Below are positions 49,531-64,000 of a stretch of 64,000 bases of DNA, in pieces. Source of the stretch: Panaeolus papilionaceus (taxonomy: Eukaryota; Basidiomycota; Agaricomycetes; Agaricales); assembly GCA_015501605.1 (NCBI GenBank), contig JADNRZ010000023.1, positions 186,001 to 250,000 on the forward strand, in the 5' to 3' direction. The notes beneath the pieces are model-generated. The model worked only from the letters and a program-made list of their open reading frames with translations, did not search any database and had not been told where the DNA came from. The translations under genes were made by a program, and so were the position numbers. Every line of letters begins with the position of its first letter. The stretch's first letter is position 1.

Positions 49531-50216
49531 AGTTCTCCTATCAGTCTCGATGAAGGCGAGGGGACTGCTCCCGCTACCTACTTACTACAGCTTGTCACCA
49601 CATGAATGGATCATTCGCTTTTTTCAGCTTGATGAACCCGAAGTGAATGGAGGACTGACTTAAAATTCCGCCACATAGTGCCTATGTTTCTCCGAACAGA
49701 ATGAGCACAAGAAATGATATTCGGGCCAAAACGCTTGTCTGCAGGGTTTGGCGCGCGTTACTTTGGTTGCTGTCAACCTGTTAGTTTAGCTTCGCCTACG
49801 AACAATAGGCGGAAGATTGACATTACAGCTTGAAATTATTACGGACCAGCCAAGGAACGTCTTCAGGGCTCGAGGTTTTAGTAAGTAAATTCCCGACCTT
49901 ATCCCGGCTACGCGCCAGTGATCAGTCACGAAGTACTGGCCGCCCCTGCTATAGATGTGTAAACCTTTATCCTATTGCAGGCGCCAACTCCTATCCTTCA
50001 CAACGGAGAATTCGCCTTTGGAACTTCAAAGCTTCACATGCGGCTCTGGTGCTTGTTACTCCCTTCGATCTGCGCTGAGTAGGTCCAAGGGGCGCGCATG
50101 ATTCGATTGATAATTATTGTTCTAAAAATAAAGCTTGAGTCGCTCTCATCGAAAGATAACGTCGGGAGACTATAAATTCATCCATTCTTCCTTCGACTGG
50201 TCGTACATTTGGAATC
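49531..50216. other. Intergenic region, xylanase copies 2-3
   Basis: 686 bp. A short splice-like arrangement (GTAAGT near 49881, acceptor ending near 49980) joins two small open stretches that I cannot identify; they may be chance. The copy 3 promoter is at the right end. Confidence 0.4.
50171..50177 (+). promoter_or_regulatory. TATA box of xylanase copy 3
   Basis: TATAAAT, only 46 bp before the ATG, closer than in the other three copies. Confidence 0.6.
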
Positions 50217-52084
<1,868 letters not shown>

Positions 52085-52961
52085 TTTAGTGTCAAAATAC
52101 CTTTAAGTAAGGTCAATCTGTAGTAGGGTCCCTTGGCTATCACTCGCATGTAGTCGTTAGTCACACTGCGATTTGTCTTCTTGTCGTAACAACTTGCTCT
52201 CGGAATCTGATACGCTTTACTCAATTCGGTCATATATGCAGTTATATAAGACGTCTGACAGAGTATAATTAGAAATAGGCGATTGATATAGTTGCGTTCA
52301 TATGGATAACGGTGCTGAAGATCCAATATAGTGAGCACTCTTGGTATCAGTAGACGCGCGCGCAGCATGACCGCATAATTCACACGGTCTATGATCCGGG
52401 CGTCAAATTCCACCAGTGTGTGCAACGGAAATCAACCACGCTAGTCCAAAGTACTTTCTAAACTTCTAAAATGTATTTTTGACGTGACCACCAACCATAT
52501 GCTTTTTTGCCGAAGTTAACAACATAAGCAGGTCCCATGTCTGTTGCCAACCTGCACGATCGTACCAACCAGTCCCCATTTTTAACAACATGGCCACCTT
52601 CGAATTCCCTGTATGCATGACACCCCACCAAACTCATTTAAATGCGAATTCTTCTAACTTCATCCTGTCCTGTAATTGGACTCCTATCCGTCACAGCGGA
52701 GAAACGTGATCGAAGTCACACTGGCAGCCAGAACTACGGAGTATTGTATCCAGTGTTATTTTTAACTTGCGTTGGTTCCAGAGAGTGTGCTCTCTCCACA
52801 AAGGTATACCCTACAGATCCACAACCTCCTAAAAGTTTGACTCTAGTTCCGAGGTTCAAGTTCAAATGTGATGCTGGGAGGGTATAAAACCGCCTGCAAG
52901 GGCATCCTCGAAATCAAGCTACCTGCTTTTCCACATTCCTGTATCCAACTGTACACGCAGA
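52085..52961. other. Intergenic region, xylanase copies 3-4
   Basis: 877 bp. The minus-strand frame 52081-52425 is not recognised. The copy 4 promoter is at the right end. Confidence 0.4.
52883..52889 (+). promoter_or_regulatory. TATA box of xylanase copy 4
   Basis: TATAAAA, 79 bp before the ATG. Confidence 0.65.
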
Positions 52962-54452
<1,491 letters not shown>

Positions 54453-54570
54453 TTATCCTGTTCAGAAGAGAGTAGATAGCTATACACCTTCTAGCTTCAG
54501 GGAAATACATTTGGTGTTGATCTTCCTCTCGAGTAATAGCCAGGGCCAAAACACGATAAGAATATGTGAT

Positions 54571-56297
54571 TTAGACCACAATCTTAGCCGCTTGCGCCCT
54601 TTTAGCATCCATAATCCTCAACGCATCAGCAGCATGCTCCATCGCCTCAGGCATATCGATCTTCTTCGAATGATCCAAGCTCTGCGTAAACAGTTCGCGG
54701 GCTTTACTATGGTCGCCCGAAAGCTGCAAATCAAAATATCAGTATCTACACTAGCCATTCAACAAAGCGAGGTAAAGTACCTCTCGAATCATGGCAAAGT
54801 TGTACAACAGAACCGCATACGCGACTTCGCACACATCGATAGCAGAACGTGACATCCTTGCTGCACTGGTAACTTCCAGACCTTTCTTAGCCCACGATTC
54901 AGCTTGTGCGATTGCTTCGGAGCTCGTGCTACGTCGAAGGATAAGGTCGGCTACATTACCCATGAGCTGGGCACCTGAAACGACACGTTAGACTATCGGA
55001 TTAGAAGTGTTAAGAGGGATGATGAAAACGTACCTCTGCATCGGTCCTGAGCGGAGGTTTTAGTTGGAGGAGGTGGGATGAGAATTGAAATCGCCTGGAG
55101 GTAAAGAGGAAGCGCGTAGCTGGTACACGAGTTCAGTTCAACCTTTCGTTGTGCTAGCCAAGGTTACTCACTCGGGACGATCCTCTCTAGAATAGAAACT
55201 CGCAAGAGCTTCAAAAGGCGCAGCCAAACTTTCCATGGGTGCCCAAATCGGTAATCCAAACTCCTCAACCAGAGCATCTTTTTTCGCGCCAACACCTTGC
55301 TCAGACGCAGCCGGCCCAATACTCACATTTTTTGCTGACAAGCTTGAAGGAGAGCCCATGACGGCTGATAGAACAGCCTGGACAGACCATGAAAGCCAGG
55401 CTTCCTCTTCATTAGCTGGTTTACCAAGTTGGTGCGCCAGCTCACCTAACTTATACGAAAGTGCAACTGCACGCATCTTTTCAGCAGGAGACAGGATTTT
55501 CAGTGTCTCAGTACTGAGAAGTGGGGGTGGGGCTGGTTTGGCGGGTGAGGGAACTTGAGGGAGCGTTGAAGGGTTAGCTTCCGTAGTGGCTGGAACATCT
55601 AGGTACGCTGTGCGAAGCTGCCATAAGGCTTGCTGATAGACCTTGTACGCTTCTTCTGGCTTCTTCGCCAGTTCCAGGGCACCAGCGAGGGCGACAGCTA
55701 CTCCAGTCGTTTTAAGTAGGGGTTGGGGTTCGAGCTCTTTAAGGGGTGTTTCCTGGAGTTTATCCCATGCTCTACAACATAGTGATGTGATTAAGTTTGA
55801 GGTAAGATAATTTTCTGTAAGAAAAATGAGATCACCTTTGAAGATATTGTGCAGCGATCGTAGGGTCTCCTTTTCTCTGGGCGTATAGACCACTACGCAA
55901 ATCCTTTCGGATTTCCTTGGGCCACATCGTCATGGCTCCGTAGATATCAGCACTGGTGAATAAGATCAGGTGTAAGCTTAACCGCAGATCAAGGTATTAC
56001 ATACAGTCCCCATATCGTAAATCCTACACCCAAAACCAATAAACCAGTAAGCAATGGAGAGATGGCTTGAAATCGTCGAGCTGAAGGTGCATCGGCGGTT
56101 TGTCTCTCAGTCGAGGATGAAGCCTCGTCTATAGGTTTTGCTCCCTCTGCGGACTTGGGACCTGCGTCCACAGCATATCCACGTATGGATGATAATCCAG
56201 ATGGTTGAGCACGTAAAGAGGTTGATGGACGTTGGCTTGCAGTCAAACGTTGGACTAACGGCGTGACGCTGCGTTGCACCCGCGAAACTCTAAGCAT
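54571..56297 (-). CDS. MGR3: Mitochondrial TPR membrane protein, Mgr3-like
   Basis: Start at 56297: an Arg/Ser-rich presequence (MLRVSRVQRSVTPLVQRLTA), a membrane helix (LLTGLLVLGVGFTIWGL), then after an intron MTMWPKEIRKDLRSGLYAQR and TIAAQYLQRAWDKLQE. TPR-like helices follow: LLKTTGVAVALAGALELAKK, EEAYKVYQQALWQLRTAYLD, AEKMRAVALSYKLGELAHQL and further repeats after three introns, ending DHSKKIDMPEAMEHAADALR and AAKIVV at 54571. One membrane helix plus a TPR domain exposed beyond it matches the fungal Mgr3 family, an adaptor of the inner-membrane i-AAA protease. A related mitochondrial TPR protein is possible. Convergent with xylanase copy 4, only 118 bp away. Confidence 0.72.
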
Positions 56298-57247
56298 GGT
56301 GTCAGATGGAGGAAAAGGGAGCTATTAGACAAAGATATTCCAATGATTCATTGAGAGGATTCAGATGGACTCCACTGGTCAGCAGAAACTCACAGTGACC
56401 AGTGTGCGAGTCAATGACGGAAGTCACGGAACGGGGAGGAGGGCATGAAACCCAGGCACGTGACATTCCTCGGAGGCTTTTCTCTGATAGGGGCTTTTCT
56501 CGATACTGTATCGAGTTCTTGTTCGACACGCAGCAGGAAAAACTTGTGGGCCTTTGGATAGTTTCTTAGCGGCTTAAAATTATATTTCGAATATTATCTT
56601 ACGATATTCTGTGTTCAGAATCATAACACGTGTTTCGGACCGAAGAATTGAGATGAAAATGCATAACATTCAGAGGCAATCAGCTATGATTGCGACTGCA
56701 CTAGGCATGAAGTACAAGTGTTGGCCGTCCGTAGTAAGTACCATCCGAGAATTTGGGTAAAAAATTACTTTCTGTTAGTAGTCAATGTCAGCCTCACTCT
56801 TGGTAATGTTCATTCGGCACTGCCCTCATTCTATATTTATACCACCGACTAGGGCTCGGAGATGAAAAGTGATCATGTTGGATGCCCTTGCAAGCAATTT
56901 TAGTATCTGTTTGGGCAATTGCTTGAGGAAAGTTATTTTTGTATCAATACATAATAGCATTTTTACAAAAAATAAACCCTGTTCTGAAGGACACAAGCAA
57001 GCTTCTATACGCCTCATGGTAGTGGTCAAGGCCTAATATGACCGAATAACTGCCAGCTAAACGCGCTCCACGGTGAACCCACGGTTCGAATTCCATTATC
57101 AGGTCATTACATACTTAGATTCCCTCATGCATACCTGCCCTTATATTACCTTCAGCCCCTCTCATAGCTCGCTCAAAGTCAGTTCAACCGCCCGTCACCA
57201 CCCTTGCGTGACGGAGAGGAATTTGCTGGACGATACTTGGAGGCAGA
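56298..57247. other. Divergent intergenic region
   Basis: 950 bp between the Mgr3-like and GH5 genes. A stretch around 57020-57110 recalls tRNA internal boxes (GTGGTCAAGG, GGTTCGAATTCC) but does not fold as a tRNA; see rejected items. Confidence 0.4.
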
Positions 57248-59312
57248 ATGCACCACTCTCTGCAACGCTCATTGCTCCATTTTCTCTTTATTTCGTATTC
57301 CATTATTTACTTCATAGCATCTATACCCTATACATCTGCGACGCACCAAAAGTGTAAACTTATCACCCGGAAACAAGCCGCCTTTCAACAGCACCCCGTA
57401 ATCAATAGCTCGACAACAGCGAGTGACGACACCCCAACTAGTTCAACGTCGGCTTCAAGTTCCTCCCATTCTCCTACAGCGACCATCTCGACGTCATCCA
57501 GATCGCCCACACCGACATCGATACCGGATTTTGCGTATGGGACAGATAAAATCAGGGGTGTGAATCTGTACGTTACCGCTCCCACCTCCATTGACATTCA
57601 GCGGATTGCTGTGATGCGTGCCGTTGCTTAATTGACATTCAATTCATATTGCAGGGGTGGTTGGCTGGTGCTCGAGGTAAGTACATAGGGTCTTTCAGAG
57701 ATTATGTCCGTGAGAGCTCCACTCAACGTGCGAGCGCAGCCATGGATAACGCCCAGCGTGTTCGAGAGTACCGGTAACGATAACATTATCGATGAGTTCA
57801 CACTCGGGCAACTCCTCGACACGAAAACGGCCCAGACCATTTTAAAGCAACATTGGGATACGGTATGGTCGTTAAAATATCTAGCTGGATGTCTGAATAT
57901 TCACCAGAATAACTTACTAACAGTGGATAACTGAGGATGATTTTGTGCAAATCGCTGCGGCGGGTTTGAACCACGTTCGGTGCGTCGAAGTCCCATATTC
58001 CATCCAGTGATATCACCCGAGGTTTTACCGCCACTAAACGCATACCTGTAACCAGAATTCCCATAGGCTATTGGTCTATCCCTATCACCTCCTCTGACAC
58101 ATCCACCAGCACGTCCACGGCTCCCTATACCCCAGGAGCATGGCCGTACCTCCTCAATGCTCTGACATGGGCCCGCAACCACGGCATCTCAGTAATTGTA
58201 GACCTTCATGGTGCACCAGGCTCCCAAAACGGTTACGACAACTCTGGCCAACTAACTCCCAACCCAGTCTGGGGTATCACACCAGATAACGTCACACGCA
58301 CGGTCGACACGTTACGGTTCATGGCAAAGGAAATTGGGGACCAAGTTGCGGTTATTGAGTTGCTGAATGAAGGTGCAGGGTTCAGAGGGAGTGATTGGGC
58401 AACTACGATTAGAAACTTTTTCGGGAATGCATATGAGGCGGTGAGAGGAGCTGCGGGCGATGATGTGAAGGTTATGATTGGAGATGCGTTTCTCGGGGTT
58501 GATGTGAGCCCAAGTGATCGATCGAAACGTTGTGTTTCACTGACCTTGAGGGGTATTCTAGAGCTGGACTAATTTCTTGACCCCGCCAAATGGTCAGGGT
58601 GCGATGATGGACTTTGTGAGTTGGAATTCCCTTCGGAGCTCGCTAGGCTCGGCTCTAATTTATACGTAGCATGAATACCAGATATTCAGTGACCTAGAGC
58701 TCGATCGTACATTCGACGAACATATCGACGTACGTCCCCTTACCCCAATGTGCACACTCCTCCCCGGAACTAACGTCGTGTCCCGTGCGTGTAGTTTGCC
58801 TGTACTTATACCCAGAGCCTCGGTTCATATCAATCGACAAGTCTGTGGACAGTGGTAGGAGAGTGGTCGAATGCATTGACAGACTGCGCCCAGTGGCTTA
58901 ACGGAAGAGGTGTTGGTGCGCGATGGGATGGAACCTGGTTCCCGGGTCCCAGTAGCCAAGTTCATGGGAGTTGTAGTGGGTTTACAGGTAACTGGGAGAA
59001 CTGGACGGACGACTACAAGGATATGTTGAGGAAGTGAGTCGATGTCTAATTACCTTCAATCTACAATCGATTCTGATTGGAGATGCCTTCTAGGTATTGG
59101 GAGGTCCAGGTTGAGGTAGGGGAGACGGTACAGGGGTGGGTATTTTGGACATGGAAGGTTTGTGCTTTCCTCCTTGATCTAAAACCGTTTAATTGACGTT
59201 GAGACGTTTTTAGGCTGAAAATGCAGATGAATGGAGTTACCAAAAAGGGTTGGAGGGCGGTTGGATACCCATGGATCCTACTAATCGAAAATTCCCCAAT
59301 ATTTGTGGGTAA
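57248..59312 (+). CDS. GH5 exo-beta-1,3-glucanase, Exg-like
   Basis: Cell-wall glucan-modifying glucosidase. The N-terminus has a hydrophobic segment ([20 protein letters not shown]), acting as signal peptide or anchor, then a ~70-aa Ser/Thr-rich region. The GH5 domain starts [13 protein letters not shown], joined to GGWLVLE and [20 protein letters not shown]. Later blocks are [40 protein letters not shown], the acid/base Glu in [12 protein letters not shown], and after small exons [20 protein letters not shown] with the nucleophile Glu. The end reads [20 protein letters not shown] and [16 protein letters not shown], stop at 59310-59312. All exo-1,3-glucanase hallmarks are present; many short exons. 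Confidence 0.9.
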
Positions 59313-59549
59313 ATTGGAGGGGCATAAGTATCGAGGTATCATGCGCGACGTCGTGCTCAGCGACAGAAGGCATGCACAACTCACATAAAAGTATAGACTA
59401 GCTTGCTTGACATCTCACAACACATCCCATTTGTATATTACCACTTTCAATGATCATGACATTTCGCATCACTATTTACACTAGTCCATTCCACGTGTGG
59501 AAAAAGGCACAATAATCGCAGAAGAGATATCATATATTGACCGATGTAC

Positions 59550-60934
59550 CTACTTGCAGTTGACGTCGTACTGGGTCTTAGTGTTGCTTACAGCCTGGAA
59601 TTTACCGTTGAGAGACAGGGTTGAGGTTCGGTCGGCGGGATCCTTGAGAGCGTCTTCGAGTGACACGGCCCCTACAGGTGAATGTCAGCGTACCGTTCGA
59701 AGCACGCTTTGCATGCAGGGCCAATAAAATAAGAAACCTACATTTGTAGTGCTGAGAACCGTCACCCCCAACCTTCTGCGCGCGCTAGTAAAAGACGTGT
59801 AAGTTCGAATTTGCCAGTCCTTCCCATAATCGTATCGCTAAACGCACCTTGTCATCGTATTCGAACCACAGAACCCCAGTAGCGACGAGTGGGATTTGCG
59901 CAGAGGCGGAAGCTTGGCAACTCTTCGTGTGGATTGTAGCCATACACTTCTTTCCCTTAGCGTTTGTATAGGCGAGCGATACCTCCTGCATGTTGTCAAA
60001 GGATGATTGAACGCTGTGGGTGGGTGAGATTAGCTACAGGTTCACACATCGGAAGCGCGGGCGCCTCGAAGGAATGGTGGCGGACGAACCTCTGAGTCTG
60101 GTTGTTGGAAACGGTACTACTGAATGATGTCGTAGACGATATACCAAGGCCGGTGTCAGGAATACTGAAATCAACTCCGAAAGAGAAGGAAGAAGTGTAC
60201 GACGAGAACTCTGCATAGATTCAGAGCCAGTCAATCTTTAAACCACAAGCACAACTGGTCATAATCAACGCACTCGAAATTGTCATGCTCGTGGATGCTT
60301 TTACTCCGACCTTTTGCTTCATGGTAACGCTAGTGGTCGTTCCCGTTGATGACCCATCCATTGCGTTGTTGCTCTCTGAACAGGACTGGGCTATGATTTG
60401 AAGGGTGGTCGTGATCAGCTATCGTGATACTCAATATACCCCACAACATACGCACTTTTTGTGTCGACTTGTAGAGGCACTGGACCACTTGGAGCACAGA
60501 ACAAAGCCGCAGGGCTGTTTGCAACGTCCGTTGCTGCGGGATTTGTGACAAGGTTGTACGATCCATCTCCGAACTGCTGTTTAGCATAATCCTGAATTTT
60601 ACCCCAGGCTGGCACTAGAGTATGTAAAAAACACAGATCCGGTTATAATTAAGGCAGATTAGAATTGGTCCAGATGACCGATTAACGCACTGTTTTTGAC
60701 GTCTGACGGGGTCAAAGGTTGGCATTGAGTTCCGCCTCTTGCTGTCAAGGTAGCAGTGCCAGGGATTGTGGGGGTAGGATTTTCATGACGCACAGGCGCC
60801 AGAGTGAGACCGTATGGCAAGGCATTTGCAATCATGAATTGTGCAATGAAGGCACAAAGAACAAACTAGCGGAAATGAGGTCAGTATGGCCAACGTCATG
60901 TTTGAATAGATCGCACCTTGGTTGAAAAAGTCAT
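59550..60934 (-). CDS. Secreted protein, repeat-free paralogue of the 19104 gene
   Basis: Start MTFSTK is an 18-nt coding exon, exactly as in the 19104 gene. Exon 2 gives the signal peptide FVLCAFIAQFMIANALPYGL, a short linker (PTPTIPGTATLTARGG) and QCQPLTPSDVKN. The conserved domain follows: MPAWGKIQDYAKQQFGDGSY, TTSVTMKQKVGVKASTSMTI, SFSFGVDFSIPDTGLGISST, SSFDNMQEVSLAYTNAKGKK, then HYK, GAVSLEDALKDPADRTSTLS and TKTQYDVNCK at the stop (59550). It aligns over the whole C-terminal domain of the 19104 protein but has no peptide modules, and it lacks that gene's intron between NPPD and YPDR. Family not recognised. Confidence 0.85.
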
Positions 60935-61798
60935 GACAAGGGGTCGAGATCTGTTGAGTAAATGTAGACGAAAGGTGCAAGGAGTTTTTTTGTTAGATAA
61001 AATATCACGCCCTGCGTACTAAAGAGAGTGACTGTAGAAGAGAACCGGCTCTGCTGTTGGTGAAGAAGAGAGTCAAGAAGTTTCGTCTTATATACGGTCT
61101 GTAGGACCACTCTCTCACACGTATAGGCACATACGCTTGTATCACGGTTTCGATTAAAAATGGCTGCGGCACTACTTTTAGAAGGTCGTCTTAAGAATTG
61201 AATACGCTCTATGTTTACTCAACAGAGCGAACTGCACGAAGGGGTCATATTTAGTCAAAAAGCGGGATTTAAGGGGCATTGGAAACCTTGGAAGAAACCA
61301 AAATAGGTACATGACCTTTTCTGCCTGTGGTAGATCAAGGCATAACATCTATAATAGCTCAAAAAGATGCGCTCGTTGTAATTAAACTTGAGAGCCATTT
61401 CCTCAAGTTTGGCGAAGAATCGGCGGAGATTGATGCAATATTGATGGCTTGATGGTTGATCATCTCTAATTGATCCGCACAGGATCTGTTACAGCGAGTT
61501 TATTCTTAGTTCAACATTCATTCATTCGTTCTCTGGATCGCTTTACTGAGCTATATGTTACATATACATCATTCATCGGCAAAGAACTGAATGGTTCAAA
61601 GACGCTATAAAAACCACTGACTTGAAATGATGGACAAATACAACTTTTTCATATACACCTCAGGTCAGACCTAATACAAAAATATCTGTCTACACAGCCT
61701 GCCGACATTCATGTAGTTATTCTCAAATAACAATATACCAAGGGGCATCAAATATATGTAATGAGGTACATACTGTAGTAATTCGAAGCGAAAGAACC
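60935..61798. other. Intergenic region
   Basis: About 860 bp between the repeat-free paralogue and the alcohol-oxidase-like gene; promoter of the former on the left. AT-rich; no gene seen. Confidence 0.4.
61088..61094 (-). promoter_or_regulatory. TATA box of the 60934 gene
   Basis: TATATAA on the minus strand, about 154 bp before the ATG, matching the spacing seen in the paralogue at 19104. Confidence 0.55.
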
Positions 61799-64000
61799 TT
61801 ATAGACACTGTTTCAAGTCCTCGGAGATGATGATGGCGGCCTTCTCACCAATGACAATCGCTGTGTTATATAAATTTGCGGAAACGTTTCCAGGAAATAT
61901 ACTACAATCTGTATAGGAAAGGTGTTATAAGTTGGGAGCTCACCATATTCTCAAGCTACATACCTGCAACTTTGAGCCCTTCGACACCGTAAACGTTCAA
62001 TCGCTCGTCCACAACACCTCCTTGTGCTCTTGGTTTCATTGCACATGTGCCGCACTATGGTGGAACCCTTCAATAGAACTGCGTACAGAAAATAACGCCT
62101 CTGAACACTCACTGGGTGTAAACTCGTAGCCACTGGAGGAAGCGGGTAAGTGCTTCGAACCTTTCCATGCAAAGCTGTGTTCTCACCTCTTGCACGAATG
62201 AACTCTTCAATTCGTTGATTGTCCTCGTCCGAGTAGATTATATCCGGTTCACCGGCGCTGTGTGGCAAGTCGTCAAGGATGACGGCGGCGTTTGACTTTG
62301 TATCAAAGGCGGGGTGTCCCGAAGGGAGTTCGCCGCGATAACACTTCATTCGACGGGCAAGTTCACGCGTCTTTTTGTATCCCCATCTCATGACAGATAG
62401 ATCGTCCGGACTAAAGTTTGTCATATATATAATTAGGGCGCTATATCAGTAAACGCATTGTACTCACTGGTCAAGAAATCCTGGGTGGAAATCGGTTGTC
62501 GCGCGAGGGTCTCTGCTAGAAATATGTGAATATCCAGTGGATGCCAGATATCCCTACGAGATGAAAAGAAATGTCAGACTTTGGACTTGGCCGCAAGAAT
62601 TCCCTACTTGGAACCATCCTAGAGAGAAAAAGTTGTCCTCGAATGATGGTGGAGGGCCTCCTATGAACCTAAAATCACAACAGTTGACAATGACGAAAGG
62701 AAGACACAAATAGCATTTAACGTACGCAGCCATAGGTCCCATGAGGAGAAGAGGTCTATCTGGAGAGTTCGCATAGAAATCGCGCCATCGCATTTGCATT
62801 TCTGGAGACAGCTCCTCGAGATCCTGTGAATTGGGTCGAATCTTGATCCCCGCATCTATACCACTGATTCGGTGGGTTATGTTATTGTAAGATGATACAC
62901 AAATGTATGGAAATGGACCAACTTGTGTGCCATAAGTCCCTGTCCACTTTGTGACCATAGTTGGACATGATCTATGACAGGTCAGATCGAAGCATCGAAG
63001 CATGTCAGCCGCTCGCAGGATTACCTTCAAGTTGCTTTTCAGTCCCATAAAATATTTCATTCATCGTTTCGATACCCTTTGCTCCGCGGTATGGTGTAAA
63101 GACAATCATATGGTCTGCCCAAGGTGAACAACAATTTAGTCAGACTTCCGCCGAATGAATGAAATAGTTGCATACCCATGTAATTCTCGCCAACCCCAGG
63201 AAGATCGACAACTTGCTTGATATTGAGCTTGTTCATAACCTTGTCTGATCCAATACCAGACCGTTCGAGAATCGATGCCGAACCAAATGTCCCAGCGGCA
63301 AGAACAACAAATTTCGTGGCCCGAGCCTCATTTTCACCAAGTTGAGGATGGGGTATGCTTTGATATTTGACTCCCACCGCACGACCGTTCCTTTCATTGG
63401 CTAATTTCAGCCCAGCACACGAAAAAACATAACGTAGAGATTGACTCACTCAATAATGACTGAATCGACAATGCGCTGTGTCAAAATGGTGAGGTTGGGG
63501 TTTTCAGGTCTATCGTAAATGTAGTGATGCGGAACATCTGAGCGCTTTCCTGTATACTTGTCGATATACCTGGCCCATTTCTTGCAGACAAAGACTTAGT
63601 ATTGGTCAATCGAGGAGTTCTGGACAAGGGGACATACCCCATACTTATTACACTCATAAAATCCGTTTATGTCCCCAGTCATGCTTCGACCTTTGTCATA
63701 CTGTTGTGCTGCCTGCAAAAACGCGTCTCCGATCTGTGTCAAGTCGGGCGCAAACGATACTTTGATGGGGCCAGCTAATCCATGGGTCCCGTTGGGGTCC
63801 TGTTCTTGATAGGTTTCTGCCTACTAACGTTTAATCACGAAGGGACACTACATTGTTCAGATATGTACCTTTTTCGCAAGGGGAATCAGAGAATCAGATC
63901 CCCAGCCTCGATTCCCATAAACCGTTTCCCAGTCGTCATAATCAGAGGCAGGTGGTCGTGTGTACATCATAACTGTATCTATGATCAATTAAAGGAGCAG
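61799..64000 (-). CDS. Alcohol-oxidase-like GMC enzyme (5' part beyond window)
   Basis: GMC flavoenzyme of the methanol/alcohol oxidase branch, distinct from the three GMC copies at 30-38 kb. The first visible coding block is MMYTRPPASDYDDWETVYGN and GWGSDSLIPLAKKAETYQEQ, preceding substrate-domain residues CKKWARYIDKYTGKRSDVPH and YIYDRPENPNLTILTQRIVD. Second GMC signature: AAGTFGSASILERSGIG, then DLPGVGENYMG. Further on come RWGYKKTRELARRMKCYRGE, HPV and CGTCAMKPRAQGGVVDERLN (the catalytic-His area), and the last exon DCSIFPGNVSANLYNTAIVI, stop at 61799. The FAD-binding N-terminus lies outside the window. No peroxisomal targeting tail is evident at the end (EDLKQCL). Confidence 0.85.

Noticed and set aside
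49830..50078. Splice-like GTAAGT...CAG arrangement between xylanases 2 and 3
   Set aside because: Joined product is very short and unrecognised; could be a remnant but cannot be supported.
57020..57110. tRNA-like stretch with GTGGTCAAGG and GGTTCGAATTCC boxes
   Set aside because: The T-stem bases beside TTCGAAT do not pair and no anticodon arm is found at the right spacing; at most a worn tRNA remnant.

Overview
The window is nuclear DNA of a filamentous basidiomycete, most likely a wood- or litter-decaying Agaricomycete. Almost every gene is cut by several introns of about 50-60 nt, and the gene content is typical of that group: tandem secreted GH10 xylanases with fungal CBM1 cellulose-binding modules, secreted GMC oxidoreductases, an alcohol-oxidase-like GMC enzyme, a GH5 exo-beta-1,3-glucanase and several families of small secreted proteins. 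I saw no tRNA, rRNA, transposon, CRISPR array or virus-like gene.

Layout. 1-7122: the end of a Mup1-type amino acid permease (cut by the window edge), an ER-lumenal DnaJ chaperone whose last exon ends in RDEL, and a head-to-head pair of kinase-like genes, one intact and one decayed. 8250-11444: two related small secreted proteins. 11934-17423: cullin-3 and an RMND1/DUF155 mitochondrial protein, divergently placed. 17920-18760: a probable gene relic. 19104-20980: a secreted protein carrying five tandem 32-40 aa peptide modules between its signal peptide and a conserved C-terminal domain. 22275-29961: cytochrome-b5-domain protein, PalI/Rim9-type membrane protein, OMA1 protease and Svf1, all on the minus strand. 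30737-37678: three tandem GMC genes, the third collapsed to its two ends. 38680-44003: an unrecognised gene, the Rpl4 chaperone Acl4 and a pfkB/ketohexokinase-like kinase. 44831-54452: four tandem GH10 xylanases, three with CBM1 and one without. 54571-59312: an Mgr3-like mitochondrial TPR protein and a GH5 glucanase. 59550-60934: a repeat-free paralogue of the 19104 gene. 61799-64000: an alcohol-oxidase-like GMC gene cut by the window end.

How the genes fit together. The xylanases, the glucanase and the secreted GMC enzymes form a plausible extracellular polysaccharide and lignocellulose set expanded by tandem duplication. OMA1, RMND1 and the Mgr3-like protein act in mitochondria; the rest are dispersed housekeeping genes.

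Most unusual points: the modular secreted protein at 19104, which looks like a multi-copy peptide precursor, and a 2-nt micro-exon conserved in all four xylanase genes. Exon boundaries were read by eye from GT/GC-AG signals, frame and comparison of paralogues; there is no transcript evidence.
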